DNA of 64,000 bases from Microbacterium sp. M28. Its GTDB lineage: Bacteria; Actinomycetota; Actinomycetes; Actinomycetales; Microbacteriaceae. The stretch covers positions 1,674,001 through 1,738,000 of the forward strand of contig NZ_CP107546.1 of assembly GCF_025836995.1 (NCBI RefSeq), given 5' to 3'. Position 1 is the first letter of the stretch. Every line of letters begins with the position of its first letter. Below are positions 33,273 to 42,503 of the stretch, piece after piece. Below the pieces are notes generated by a model. That model made no database searches, had not been told where the DNA came from, and was given only the letters and a program-made list of their open reading frames with translations. The translations under genes and the position numbers were made by a program.

Positions 33273-33434
33273 ATGAGCGATCCGCAGAACACCCAGGGCG
33301 TACCAGGCGAGAACGAAGAAGCAGACACCGCGTCAGGCGGTGCGCCGGAGCGTCTCGACGGAACGACGCCGGACGACGACGAGGAATCGGACGATAGGAC
33401 CGGCTCCGACGGGGAGGATGCGCAGGGTCACTGA
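33273..33434 (+). CDS. Small acidic disordered protein
   Basis: A 53-residue reading frame from ATG 33273 with a strong AAGGAAG site. It starts MSDPQNTQGVPGENEEADT and ends GSDGEDAQGH. Over a third of residues are Asp or Glu; it lacks Cys, aromatics and membrane segments and should be disordered. Its stop overlaps the 3' end of the convergent AroE-like gene by seven bases. Style and size match the acidic protein at 24598. Function unknown. Confidence 0.65.
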   Translation: MSDPQNTQGVPGENEEADTASGGAPERLDGTTPDDDEESDDRTGSDGEDAQGH

Positions 33435-34243
33435 CCCGCGCGCATGAACTCCTCGGCCGCTCGAACCTGCTCCGCCGAGGGGCGGATACCGGTGTACAGG
33501 ACGAACTGCTCGAGCGCCTGAAGCGTGGCGACCTCCGCGCCGCTGATGACCGTCTTCCCGGCGGCGCGGCCCGCGCCCACGAGCGGAGTCTCAGCCGGGA
33601 GCGCCACGACGTCGAACACGACGGCGGCCGCGTCGACGGCTGGCATCGGAAACGCCAGGGTGTGCTGCTCCGGCCCCCCGGCCATGCCGATCGGGGTGAC
33701 GTTCACGACGATGTCAGCCGTGTGCTCCCCCAGCTCGGCGATCCAATCGAACCCGTACAGCTCGGCGAGGGCGCGGCCGACCTGCTCGTTGCGCGCGACG
33801 ATCGTCACGTCGGCGAAGCCCGCGTCGCGGAACGCCGCGGCCGTCGCCTTGGCCATGCCGCCGGACCCGCGGAGCAGCACGGAGGCTGAGGGATCCAGGC
33901 CGTTGCGCTCGATGAGCTGCGCGATCGCCGAGTAGTCGGTGTTGTAGGCCGTGAGCATGCCGTGGTCGTTCACGATGGTGTTGACGGAATCGATCGCCGT
34001 GGCCGATGGATCCATGCGATCCACGAGGGCGATCACGTCTTCCTTGTACGGCATCGATATCGCGCACCCGCGGATGCCGAGGCCGCGCACGCCTGCGATC
34101 GCCTGGGCGAGGTCGGTCGGGGCGAACGCCTTGTAGATCCAGTTCAACCCCAGTGCCTCATAGAGGTGGTTGTGGAATCGAGTGCCGTTGTTGCTCGGCC
34201 TCGCCGACAGCGAGATGCACAGCGTCATGTCCTTGTTCAGCAT
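33428..34243 (-). CDS. Shikimate 5-dehydrogenase-like protein (AroE family)
   Basis: A 271-residue protein. The substrate domain opens LNKDMTLCISLSARPSNNGT; the nucleotide fold has LRGSGGMAKATAAAF where AroE has a GAGGA motif. The catalytic Lys is in SMPYKEDVI, and Asn/Asp are in SVNTIVND and YNTDYSA. The SLSARPS phrase marks an AroE-like branch beside the canonical enzyme, so quinate or another shikimate-like substrate is possible. ATG 34243 was preferred over GTG 34249. Confidence 0.85.
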   Translation of the reverse strand: MLNKDMTLCISLSARPSNNGTRFHNHLYEALGLNWIYKAFAPTDLAQAIAGVRGLGIRGCAISMPYKEDVIALVDRMDPSATAIDSVNTIVNDHGMLTAYNTDYSAIAQLIERNGLDPSASVLLRGSGGMAKATAAAFRDAGFADVTIVARNEQVGRALAELYGFDWIAELGEHTADIVVNVTPIGMAGGPEQHTLAFPMPAVDAAAVVFDVVALPAETPLVGAGRAAGKTVISGAEVATLQALEQFVLYTGIRPSAEQVRAAEEFMRAGQ

Positions 34244-34288
34244 GGTCACTGGATCAGGTTACGCCGCTCCCCGGCTCGCGCCGGACGC

Positions 34289-35383
34289 TCAGACCGCTCC
34301 GACTCCGAACACCAGCCCGAGCAGGTACGTGATCGCGGCGGCCCCGAAGCCGATCGCGAGCTGCCGCAGCGCCCGGCGCAGCGGCGGACCACCGGAGAGG
34401 ATGCCGACCATGGCGCCGGTCGACAGCAGCGCGACGCCGACGAGGACGAGCGCCACGACCACCGCGGTCGCCCCATGCAGACCGAAGATCCACGGAAGCA
34501 CGGGGATGATCGCGCCCGACGCGAACAGCAGGAAGCTGGAGACCGCAGCGGTCCAGTCGCTGCCGACGATCTCGTGATCTTGGCCAGGAGTCCGGATCGG
34601 ACCGGTCGAGGCCGCCCGCACGCCGGCCTGAGCGGCCTCGACGATGCGGTGCGCCCTTCGTAGCGCTTCGGCCTCGTCGATTCCGCGGGCTCGGTAGACG
34701 AGAGCGAGTTCGTTCTCGTCGATGTCGAGGTCCGCCGCGGAGTCGTGGGCGTCGTCGTTCGCCTCCGTCGAGGCCAGCAGTTCGCGCTGCGATCGGACGG
34801 ACACGAACTCGCCGGCCCCCATCGAGAGCGCGCCGGCCAGCAGACCGGCGATGCCGCTGAAGAGCACGAAACTCGAGCTCACCCCCGTCGCGCCGATACC
34901 GAGTACCAGCGCCAGATTGCTCACGAGACCGTCATTCGCGCCGAACACGGCCGCACGGAAGGAGCCGGACAGCCGGCGGCGCCCTCGAGCGGCCAGACCC
35001 CGGACGACCTCGTAATGGACCTTCTCGTCCGCGCGCATCGCCGGCGTCGCGTACTGCTCGGTGTCGTAGGGCGAACGCGCCTCGGCGCTCTGCGCGAGCG
35101 CGAGCACGAAGATCGATCCGAATCGCCCGGCCATCCAGCCGAGCATGCGCGAGCGGATGCCGGCACGTGGAAGCTTCTTCGGCTGGCCGCCGAGCAGGTC
35201 GAGCCAGTGCTGCTCGTGACGCCGCTCGGCCTCGGCGAGGCTCAGCAGGATCTCGCGCTCTTCGCCAGACCTCCGGGCGGCGAGACGCTGATAGACCATT
35301 CCCTCGGCGCGCTCCTCGACCAGGTAGCGGGCCCAGCGGCGTCGGTCGGCGGGCGTCGGCTCGGCGGAAACGGGCGCGCTCAT
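34289..35383 (-). CDS. Ferritin-like/VIT1 family transporter
   Basis: A 364-residue fusion. Residues 10-140 form a rubrerythrin-type four-helix domain with candidate metal ligands in EERAEGMVYQRLA, SLAEAERRHEQHW and ADEKVHYEVV. Residues 150-364 are a CCC1/VIT1 transporter with five helices, including FRAAVFGANDGLVSNLALVLG and SMGAGEFVSVRSQREL. The family exports Fe2+ or Mn2+ from the cytosol; the ferritin domain probably senses or delivers the metal. It lies alone between AroE-like and helicase genes. Confidence 0.9.
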   Translation of the reverse strand: MSAPVSAEPTPADRRRWARYLVEERAEGMVYQRLAARRSGEEREILLSLAEAERRHEQHWLDLLGGQPKKLPRAGIRSRMLGWMAGRFGSIFVLALAQSAEARSPYDTEQYATPAMRADEKVHYEVVRGLAARGRRRLSGSFRAAVFGANDGLVSNLALVLGIGATGVSSSFVLFSGIAGLLAGALSMGAGEFVSVRSQRELLASTEANDDAHDSAADLDIDENELALVYRARGIDEAEALRRAHRIVEAAQAGVRAASTGPIRTPGQDHEIVGSDWTAAVSSFLLFASGAIIPVLPWIFGLHGATAVVVALVLVGVALLSTGAMVGILSGGPPLRRALRQLAIGFGAAAITYLLGLVFGVGAV

Positions 35384-35502
35384 CGGATCTCCTGATTCGG
35401 GTGGGATGCTTCAACGCTAGCGACGGCGCACGCCTCGCCCCGCCGGAATCCGGGGATTGACAGCATTTCGGGGTCCCGAACGCGCCGGACGGATGGACGC
35501 GG

Positions 35503-37248
35503 TCAGCGGCTCTTCACGCGCTTGCGCAGCACGTCGATGCGCGACTGCAGCTGCGCCACAGTCGCCTGCGCGACGGCGGGTCCGCCGCAGATCCGGCGCA
35601 ACTCCGCATGCACGGCGCCGTGCGGCTCGCCTGCCTGCCGCGCGTACAGCCCGACGAGGCTGTTCAGCAGCTGCCGCTGTTCGCGCAGGGTCCGGTGCAG
35701 AGGCGGGGGTAGCGTGGTGACCGCTTCCGGCCCTTGTTCGGCCTCGCGCGCCTCGCGGAGCTTCGACTGCCTCGCGCTGCGCTGCATGAGCAGCTCATGG
35801 ACGTGCTCCGGCTCGAGGAGCCCCGGAATGCCGATGAACTCTTCTTCTTCCGGAGTGCCGGGTTCGGCGAGTTGCCCGAACTCCTGCCCCTCGAACACGA
35901 CACGATCGAAGTGCGCGAGCGACGAGATCGCCTGATAGCTGAACTCCTGCGTCAGGGCATCCGACGCGTCGTCCTCTCGATTCGCGCTGTCGAGCAGAGA
36001 GTCGTCGAGCCCGTCCTCGTCCTTGGACTGGCGATCGAGCGCGTGATCGCGCTGCTTCTCTATCTCGTTCGCGAGCCCCATGAGCACGGGGACGTTCGGC
36101 AGGAAGACGCTCGCGGCCTCGCCACGACGACGCGCGCGCACGAAGCGCCCGATCGCCTGCGCGAAGAACAGCGGGGTGGACGAGGACGTCGCGTAGACGC
36201 CCACTGCCAGTCGCGGCACGTCGACGCCCTCGGACACCATGCGCACCGCGACCATCCAGCGGGAATCGTTCTGGCTGAACTTCTCGATCCGCTCCGAGGC
36301 GGCCGCGTCGTCGGAGAGCACGATGGTCGGCTGTTGCCGAGTGATGCTGTGCAGGATCTTGGCGTATGCCCTGGCGACGGTCTGATCGGTGGCGAGCACC
36401 AGTCCCCCGGCATCCGGAACGTGGTGGCGGATCTCGGTCAGACGGCGGTCCGCGGCCGAGAGCACAGCGGGCATCCAGGCGCCCTCGGGATCGAGCGCCG
36501 TGCGCCAGGCCTGCGAGTTGACGTCCTTGGTGTTGTCCTGGCCCAGATGAGCCTCGAGCTCGTCGCCCGCGCTCGTGCGCCAGCGCATCTTGCCGGAGTA
36601 CATGTGGAACAGCACCGGCCGGACGACGCCGTCCGCGAGGGCCCGCCCGTAGCCGTACGCGTAATCGGTGCTGGAGACACGAGCGCCGGACTCGTCGGGC
36701 AGATACTCGACGAACGGGATCGGCGCCGTGTCGCTGCGGAACGGCGTCCCGGAGAGCAGCAGACGGCGCTTGGCCGGGCCGTAGGCGTCCCGGATCGCGT
36801 CGCCCCAGCTGAGCGCGTCGCCGCCGTGGTGGACCTCGTCCAGGATGACGAGCGTCTTGGCGTCCTCGGTGAGATGCCGGTGCACGGAGGACTTCGCCGC
36901 GACCTGCGCATAGGTCACGACCACGCCGTGATAATGGGATGCCGGGGCCCAGTGACTGTTGCGGAACCGCGGGTCGAGGCGGATGTGCACGCGGGCCGCG
37001 GCATCCGCCCACTGCGTCTTGAGATGCTCGGTCGGCGCGACCACGATGACGCGGTTCACCTCGCCCGCTCGCAGCAGCTCGACAGCGAGGGTCAGCGCGA
37101 ATGTGGTCTTGCCTGCGCCGGGCGTTGCGGCGACCAGGAAGTCGCGCTTGTCCGCCTGGAAGTACTGCTCGAGCGCCTCCTGCTGCCATGCCCTCAGCTT
37201 GTTCGCGGTGCCCCAGGGGGCGCGCTGAGGGAAGGACGGAGAGAGCAT
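35503..37248 (-). CDS. DEAD/DEAH-box (ResIII-type) superfamily 2 helicase
   Basis: A 581-residue protein. Walker A is ATPGAGKTT (residues 41-49), motif II is ILDEVHHGGD, motif III is LLSGTPFRS, and motif VI is QAIGRFVRARRRG. The C-terminal 150 residues are acidic then helical with no nuclease motif. ATG 37248 has a GGAGG site; GTG 37278 is an alternative. It resembles the motor of restriction or repair helicases, but nothing beside it suggests a restriction system, so its role is open. Confidence 0.88.
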   Translation of the reverse strand: MLSPSFPQRAPWGTANKLRAWQQEALEQYFQADKRDFLVAATPGAGKTTFALTLAVELLRAGEVNRVIVVAPTEHLKTQWADAAARVHIRLDPRFRNSHWAPASHYHGVVVTYAQVAAKSSVHRHLTEDAKTLVILDEVHHGGDALSWGDAIRDAYGPAKRRLLLSGTPFRSDTAPIPFVEYLPDESGARVSSTDYAYGYGRALADGVVRPVLFHMYSGKMRWRTSAGDELEAHLGQDNTKDVNSQAWRTALDPEGAWMPAVLSAADRRLTEIRHHVPDAGGLVLATDQTVARAYAKILHSITRQQPTIVLSDDAAASERIEKFSQNDSRWMVAVRMVSEGVDVPRLAVGVYATSSSTPLFFAQAIGRFVRARRRGEAASVFLPNVPVLMGLANEIEKQRDHALDRQSKDEDGLDDSLLDSANREDDASDALTQEFSYQAISSLAHFDRVVFEGQEFGQLAEPGTPEEEEFIGIPGLLEPEHVHELLMQRSARQSKLREAREAEQGPEAVTTLPPPLHRTLREQRQLLNSLVGLYARQAGEPHGAVHAELRRICGGPAVAQATVAQLQSRIDVLRKRVKSR

Positions 37249-37374
37249 CGCCTCCACGATAATCGCTCCCACGGACACCGGATGCCAGCCATCCCCGCGG
37301 GGACCGATCGGCGGGTAGGCTGATTGGTCGCGGGGCCGCGATCCCTGGCTTCGCGAGCTTCCGAGGAGAGTGCG

Positions 37375-38202
37375 ATGACCGACCTGGAATCATCCCGGAC
37401 CCCCTTCGTCCCGAATGAGGGCACGCATCCATGGCGCCGTTTCGTGGCCGTCGGCGACTCGTTCACCGAGGGGATCGGCGATCCCGACCCCGCAGCCCCC
37501 GGCGGACACCGCGGGTGGGCCGACCGGGTCGCCGAGGTGCTTGCCCGGCAGGTCGACGACTTCGCTTACGCCAACCTCGCCGTCCGTGGCAAGCTGATCG
37601 CCCAGATCGTCCGGGACCAGATCGAACCGGCTGTCGCTCTGCACCCCGATCTCGTGTCGATCTGCGCCGGCGGTAACGACGTGATCCGACCAGGGACGGA
37701 TCCGGACGCCATCGCGGTCCAGCTCGAGGACGCCGTGGCGCGGCTCGCTGCGACCGGCGCGGCCGTCCTGCTGTTCACCGGCATCGACACCGGCTTCACG
37801 CCCGTCTTCCGGCCGTTCCGCGGCAAGGTCGCGATCTACAACGAGAACGTCCGAGCGATCGCCGACCGGCACGACTGCATCGTCGCCGATCAGTGGGCGC
37901 TCAAGACCGTGCAGGACCCGCGCTTCTTCGACGACGACCGGCTGCACTACAACGCGCTCGGTCATCACGAGGTGGCTCGCATGGTGCTGCGCGCGCTGAA
38001 CGTGCCGAACGATCTGCAGGCCATGCAGCCCGATCCTCTGCCCGTTCGGACCTGGCGCGAGGCGCGCTCCGAGGACCTCGGCTGGGCACGCGAGCACTTG
38101 GTGCCGTGGGTGCTGCGCCGCCTCCGTCACCAGTCGTCGGGTGACGCCGTCGTCGCCAAGCGCCCGGAGGCCGTGCCGTACGAGATCCGCGCGAGCGAAT
38201 AG
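37375..38202 (+). CDS. SGNH/GDSL family hydrolase
   Basis: A 275-residue esterase-like enzyme. Block I is AVGDSFTEGIGD, block III is CAGGNDVIRPG, and block V is DRLHYNALGHHEVA with the Asp and His of the triad. No signal peptide is present. ATG 37375 follows GAGGAG, with a TAGGCT box at 37316 as likely -10. The C-terminus carries a family extension (VRTWREARSEDLGWAREHL) common in actinobacteria. The ester substrate is unknown. Confidence 0.9.
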   Translation: MTDLESSRTPFVPNEGTHPWRRFVAVGDSFTEGIGDPDPAAPGGHRGWADRVAEVLARQVDDFAYANLAVRGKLIAQIVRDQIEPAVALHPDLVSICAGGNDVIRPGTDPDAIAVQLEDAVARLAATGAAVLLFTGIDTGFTPVFRPFRGKVAIYNENVRAIADRHDCIVADQWALKTVQDPRFFDDDRLHYNALGHHEVARMVLRALNVPNDLQAMQPDPLPVRTWREARSEDLGWAREHLVPWVLRRLRHQSSGDAVVAKRPEAVPYEIRASE

Positions 38203-38224
38203 TCCGCGGGCGCCGAGCGGGAGC

Positions 38225-38646
38225 TCAGCGCGTCGCGTAGAACGCCACCGCCGACGACGCAGCGACGTTCAGGGAGTCGACGCCGCCGGTCATCGGGATG
38301 GTCACGCGTCGGTCGACTCGCCGATCCGTGGCTTCGGTGAGCCCGTTGCCCTCGCTGCCGAACACGAGCGCGAGGCGGGCGTGATCCTCCGCCACGAGAT
38401 CGTCGAGCGTGATCGCACCCTCCCCCAGCGTCATGCCCGCGATGACGAACCCGACGTCCTTGAGCTCCTGGAGACCTTCCGGCCACGTGTGCGCGCGTGT
38501 CCAGGGCACCTGGAACACCGCGCCCATCGATACCCGAACGGAGCGCCGGTAGAGCGGATCGGCGCAGTCGGGCGTCACGACGACCGCGTCCACTCCCAGG
38601 GCCGCCGCCGAGCGGAAGCAGGCGCCGACGTTGATGTGGTGTCCGG
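38225..38646 (-). pseudogene. Displaced 3' end of a TrmH/SpoU methyltransferase gene
   Basis: The last 135 or so codons of a SPOUT methyltransferase: motif 1 NVGACFRSAAALG, motif 2 LVFGSEGNG, motif 3 IPMTGGVDSLNV, ending AVAFYATR. Upstream of the HINVG codons similarity stops abruptly, and no N-terminal domain or start codon follows. The intact gene is at 46261-47175, and its matching part is about three quarters identical by eye. This is most simply the original 3' end, cut off when the restriction island entered. Confidence 0.8.
38628..38638. repeat. Left junction sequence (att-like)
   Basis: ACGTTGATGTG, on the plus strand, encodes the HINV codons of the displaced trmH end. It matches the right-hand copies ACGTTGGTGTG and ACGTTGGTATG with one or two changes, and trmH homology begins exactly here. 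Confidence 0.5.
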
Positions 38647-38956
38647 CTACGATCGGCTGCAAGGAAACCGCGCCTGACCAGGCACAACGGCATAAGCGCT
38701 TATCGCATGAGCAATTGGATAGATCATACCGATAGCGACGACTCTGGCTTTTGTATCGCAGTGAGTGAGGATGCCGAAGCGCCGAACTGCGATGAGATCG
38801 AGACGGCTCCGGCACTTGTCCAGGTGGCGTGCTGACGGGGATGCGGGCCGTCCTGCAATATAGATTGGAACGTCGGACACACCGAGCGAGGTGGTGGTTT
38901 CGCCGAACGGTGCCGCACTGCGAGATCGCCGAGCATTCGAGGAAGGAGGGGCATTG
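38647..38956. other. Non-coding left edge of the island
   Basis: These 310 bases hold no convincing gene. They contain a perfect 12-bp palindrome ATAAGCGCTTAT (38692-38703) and comparatively AT-rich sequence (for example TGCAATATAGATTGGAA near 38856), perhaps the promoter of the gene at 38957. Confidence 0.5.
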
Positions 38957-39262
38957 ATGATCAGCAGCCCGTTCAACACGAGCGCGTCCAACTTCGGCAA
39001 CGCGGCGATGCAGACGGCCGACGTCCCGTGGGACACTCCTGTGAAGATGCGGCTGGGAGCCGACGGGCCCGGTGAGACCGGCGCGTACATCGAGGTCAGC
39101 ACCACTCGTGGATTCGCCAAGCGGATCCCGATCGACGAGGCACGCTTGTCCGAGTGCCGGCAAGAGCAGGACGGTGCGGCCGGGATCGCGCTGTGCCAGC
39201 AACTCGTCGACGACCTGGCCGCGCGGATCAAGACGGCCGTGGCCGAAGCGGTGCGCGGTTGA
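38957..39262 (+). CDS. Hypothetical island protein
   Basis: A 101-residue protein with a near-perfect AAGGAGG site eight bases before ATG 38957. It starts ISSPFNTSASNFGNAAMQT, then has a strand-rich middle (VKMRLGADGPGETGAYIEVS) and a C-terminal helix (GIALCQQLVDDLAARIKTAV). No signal or membrane segment. No family recognised. It faces hsdR tail to tail, and a further small frame overlaps its stop. Confidence 0.6.
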   Translation: MISSPFNTSASNFGNAAMQTADVPWDTPVKMRLGADGPGETGAYIEVSTTRGFAKRIPIDEARLSECRQEQDGAAGIALCQQLVDDLAARIKTAVAEAVRG

Positions 39263-39366
39263 ACGGCCAGGCCGAGATGCTCGAACATGCCGCACCCTTG
39301 CGTGCCTGGCTGAATGCGCAGATTGTGGCGCGTGAGCGGCTGTGCCGCCAGCGCCCTTCGTGCTGA
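39259..39366 (+). CDS. Possible 35-residue protein coupled to the gene upstream
   Basis: A frame from TTG 39259, overlapping the previous stop by four bases (TTGA), to TGA 39366. It reads NGQAEMLEHAAPLRAWLNAQ and ends RERLCRQRPSC, a likely amphipathic helix. It ends three bases before the hsdR stop. The overlap is suggestive, but length and start codon make it uncertain. Confidence 0.3.
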   Translation: MNGQAEMLEHAAPLRAWLNAQIVARERLCRQRPSC

Positions 39367-39368
39367 CC

Positions 39369-42300
39369 TCAGTCCCCAGGCTCCCCACCCCCAGTGGCAA
39401 GTCCCCGGAACCGCTCGAAGAACCTGGAGAGCGCTTCGATGACCCGCTTCTTCTTGTCGCCATGGTTGGACTCGCGGTTGAACCGCGACACGGGTGGCAG
39501 GATGCGGGTGATCTCGGTGCCCGCTGTGCGCAGCTGGCCGTCCCGGAACGCGGCATCCACGAACGACCGCGTCTGCTCCAGCTTGAGCTTGTGCGTTTCG
39601 ATGAGCTCTTGAAGCTCGGCCTCTCGCTTCGCGGCGATGTACGCCTGCCACTGCTCATCGACCGCGCCCTGCAGCGACACCGACTCGACGAAGTCCTCGA
39701 CGAGGTCGCGCTTGCTGCGGAGGGTCGGGCTCGCGTCGACGGCGCGGGTGATCTCGGCGCGGACTTCCTTGTCGTCTCCGTCGCCCTTCTCGGCGCGGAG
39801 CTTCTCGACGAGCATGAGGATGTAGTCGACGTTGATCTCGACCTGCTTGACGAGCTCGATCTCGAACACGACGTCGTCGTTGATGACTTCTCTGTCGCCG
39901 TCACGATCGCGCGTGAACTCATCGCGTAGCCGCAGGTAGATGCTGGTGTAGTCCTGCCGCTGTCGCTCGGTGAGCGGATCGTTGCCGGCGAAGTCGTCGA
40001 AGGACGTGAGGATGTTCTGCAGCCGCAGGATCGCGCCGAACAGCTGGATGAAGTCCTTCTGCGCCTGCTCCCCCACGATCTGCTGCCCGATCGGGAAGCG
40101 CGTGAGCAGTTCGGTGACCTTGTCGACGTACTCGCCGTAGTAGTCGCCGTACGGTTTCAACAGGACGACGCCGCGGGCATCCTTATTGCCGAACAGTTCC
40201 AACGCCGCGTTGGTCTCTTCCTCGAGGTCGCGGAAGGCGACGATGTTGCCGTAGGTCTTCACCGAGTTCAGGATGCGGTTCGTGCGCGAGTACGCCTGGA
40301 TCAGGCCATGGGCGCGCAGGTTCTTGTCAACGAACAGCGTGTTCAACGTCGTCGCGTCGAACCCAGTTAGGAACATGTTCACCACGATGACCAGGTCGAT
40401 CTCGCGGTTCTTCATCCGCTGCGACAGGTCCTTGTAGTAGTTCTGGAACCGGTCCGCACTCGTGTCGTAGCTGGTCCCGAACATGTCGTTGTAGTCCTGG
40501 ATCGCATCTTCCAGGAACGAACGTGCGTCACCGTCGAGCGCATCGGTGTCGAACGCTTCATCATCGAGGATGCCGTCGGCTTCGGCCTCGTTCGCGCCGT
40601 AGCTGAAGATCAGTCCGACCTTCAGGCGCTTGTCCGGTGGCAGCTGCTCCATCTGCAGCTGAAACTGGTTGTAGTACTGGCGTGCGGCATCGATCGACGC
40701 GGTCGCGAACAGCGCGTTGAACCCACGCACTCGCTTCCGCTCCTTGATCGCCTCCGCCTGACGCCGGCCCCGCACCGAGTCGGCGACGTTCGTCACCACG
40801 CCGTGCTCGTAACTCGACGACCGCTTCGTCTTCTGATCGAAGTGCTCCAGCGTGTACGCCACGACATCGCGGATCCGGCGCACGTCCAGGAGAGCTCTCT
40901 CCCGGTCGATCGCTGACACCTGTGAGTCGTCGGGGTTTCCGACCTTGATGGTGTTGATGTAGTCGATCCGGAACGGCAGCACGTTCTTGTCGGTGATGGC
41001 GTCGACGATCGTGTACGTGTGCAACTTGTCGCCGAACGCCTGCTCGGTCGTGCGCAAGTGAGGGTTGCCACCGCTGCCGGCGTTCGCAGCGAAGATCGGC
41101 GTACCGGTGAACCCAAAAAGGTTGTACTTCTTGAACGCCCGCGTGATGTCGGTGTGCATGTCACCGAACTGCGACCGGTGACACTCATCGAAGATGATCA
41201 CCGCGTGGCCCGAGAAGACTTCGTGGCCCTTGTTCGCCTTGATGAACGTCGACAACTTCTGGATCGTCGTGATGATGATCCGCGCACCCCGGTCCTCAAG
41301 CTGCTTCTTCAGCACCGCCGTGGATGTGTTCGAGTTCGCCGCGCCCTTCTCGAACCGGTCGTACTCACGCATCGTCTGATAGTCGAGGTCTTTGCGATCC
41401 ACGACGAACAGCACCTTGTCCACACTCGGCATCTTCGATGCCAGCTGCGCTGCCTTGAACGAGGTGAGCGTCTTACCCGACCCCGTGGTGTGCCAGACGT
41501 ATCCGCCGGCATCGAGTGTGCCGAGCGTCTTGTAGTTCGTCGAGATCTGGATCTTCTGCAGGATCCGCTCCGTCGCCACGATCTGGTACGGCCGCATCAC
41601 CAGCAGGTCGCGATCCGCGGTGAGCACGCAGTACTTCGTCAGGATGTTCAACAGCGAGTGCTTCGCGAAGAACGTCTTCACAAATGCCGTCAGCTCGGCG
41701 ATCGGCTGGTTGTTCGCATCGGCCCACCAGCTGGTGAACTCAAACGAGTTGCTCGTCTTCCTGCCCTTCCCGGCACCGCCAGACTTCTTCTGCTCGGCCA
41801 GGTGCCTGTTGCGGGTGCTGTTGGAGTAGTACTTCGTGAGCGTGCCGTTGCTGATCACGAACAATTGCACGTACTCGAACAGGCCCGAGCCGGCCCAGAA
41901 GCTGTCGCGCTGGTAGCGGTTGATCTGGTTGAAGGCCTCGCGGATGTCGACGCCTCGGCGCTTCATTTCGATGTGCACCATCGGCAGCCCGTTGACGAGC
42001 ACGGTCACGTCGTAACGGTTGGCGTACTTCGCACCGCCGTCGACGACATCACCCTCGCCACGCGCTATCTCGTACTGGTTGATGACCTGCAACTGGTTGT
42101 TGTGGATGTTGGTCTTGTCGATCAGCGCGATGTTCTTCGTCGTCCCATCATCGCGCCTGAGGATCTGGACGTGGTCCTCCTGGACACGCGCCGTCTTCTC
42201 GATGATGCCGTCGTTGGCACCTGCGATCTTCGTCGTGAAGAACTGCTCCCACTCGGCATCCGAGAAGGTCATCGTGTTGACCTTCTCGAGCTGCACCCGG

Positions 42301-42503
42301 AGGTTGGCAACCAGCTCCGCTTCGGAGGTGATCGGCAGGTAGTCGTACGCCTGTCCCTCGAGGAGTCGGATCATCTCCTTCTCGAGTGCAGACTCCGACT
42401 GATACGCATCGGCCCGCGACGGATCGTGAACATACTCAGCGACAACCGTGCTCTCCGATGAGATTGCGATCGGATCGTAGCCGCGTGCCGGTGCAACGCT
42501 CAT
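39369..42503 (-). CDS. hsdR: Type I restriction enzyme subunit HsdR
   Basis: A 1044-residue endonuclease-translocase. The PD-(D/E)xK nuclease is at about residues 160-185 (D165, E179, K181; MVHIEMKRR). The motor has Walker A HTTGSGKTLTS and DEAD-box variant FDECHRSQFGD, then GFTGTPIF and a second RecA domain ending near AYSRTNRIL. A helical C-terminus binds the methylase core. ATG 42503 overlaps the hsdS stop by four bases. It cuts DNA away from unmodified sites after translocation. Confidence 0.96.
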   Translation of the reverse strand: MSVAPARGYDPIAISSESTVVAEYVHDPSRADAYQSESALEKEMIRLLEGQAYDYLPITSEAELVANLRVQLEKVNTMTFSDAEWEQFFTTKIAGANDGIIEKTARVQEDHVQILRRDDGTTKNIALIDKTNIHNNQLQVINQYEIARGEGDVVDGGAKYANRYDVTVLVNGLPMVHIEMKRRGVDIREAFNQINRYQRDSFWAGSGLFEYVQLFVISNGTLTKYYSNSTRNRHLAEQKKSGGAGKGRKTSNSFEFTSWWADANNQPIAELTAFVKTFFAKHSLLNILTKYCVLTADRDLLVMRPYQIVATERILQKIQISTNYKTLGTLDAGGYVWHTTGSGKTLTSFKAAQLASKMPSVDKVLFVVDRKDLDYQTMREYDRFEKGAANSNTSTAVLKKQLEDRGARIIITTIQKLSTFIKANKGHEVFSGHAVIIFDECHRSQFGDMHTDITRAFKKYNLFGFTGTPIFAANAGSGGNPHLRTTEQAFGDKLHTYTIVDAITDKNVLPFRIDYINTIKVGNPDDSQVSAIDRERALLDVRRIRDVVAYTLEHFDQKTKRSSSYEHGVVTNVADSVRGRRQAEAIKERKRVRGFNALFATASIDAARQYYNQFQLQMEQLPPDKRLKVGLIFSYGANEAEADGILDDEAFDTDALDGDARSFLEDAIQDYNDMFGTSYDTSADRFQNYYKDLSQRMKNREIDLVIVVNMFLTGFDATTLNTLFVDKNLRAHGLIQAYSRTNRILNSVKTYGNIVAFRDLEEETNAALELFGNKDARGVVLLKPYGDYYGEYVDKVTELLTRFPIGQQIVGEQAQKDFIQLFGAILRLQNILTSFDDFAGNDPLTERQRQDYTSIYLRLRDEFTRDRDGDREVINDDVVFEIELVKQVEINVDYILMLVEKLRAEKGDGDDKEVRAEITRAVDASPTLRSKRDLVEDFVESVSLQGAVDEQWQAYIAAKREAELQELIETHKLKLEQTRSFVDAAFRDGQLRTAGTEITRILPPVSRFNRESNHGDKKKRVIEALSRFFERFRGLATGGGEPGD

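Noticed and set aside
38647..38956. Search for an integrase or transposase at the island edge
   Set aside because: No tyrosine or serine recombinase motif and no terminal inverted repeats were found on either strand; the mobile nature rests on the broken trmH gene alone.
38225..39922. A 565-codon minus-strand frame joining the trmH fragment with antisense hsdR sequence
   Set aside because: Only the last 135 codons are protein-like. The rest crosses the island edge and the opposite strand of the 38957 and hsdR genes.
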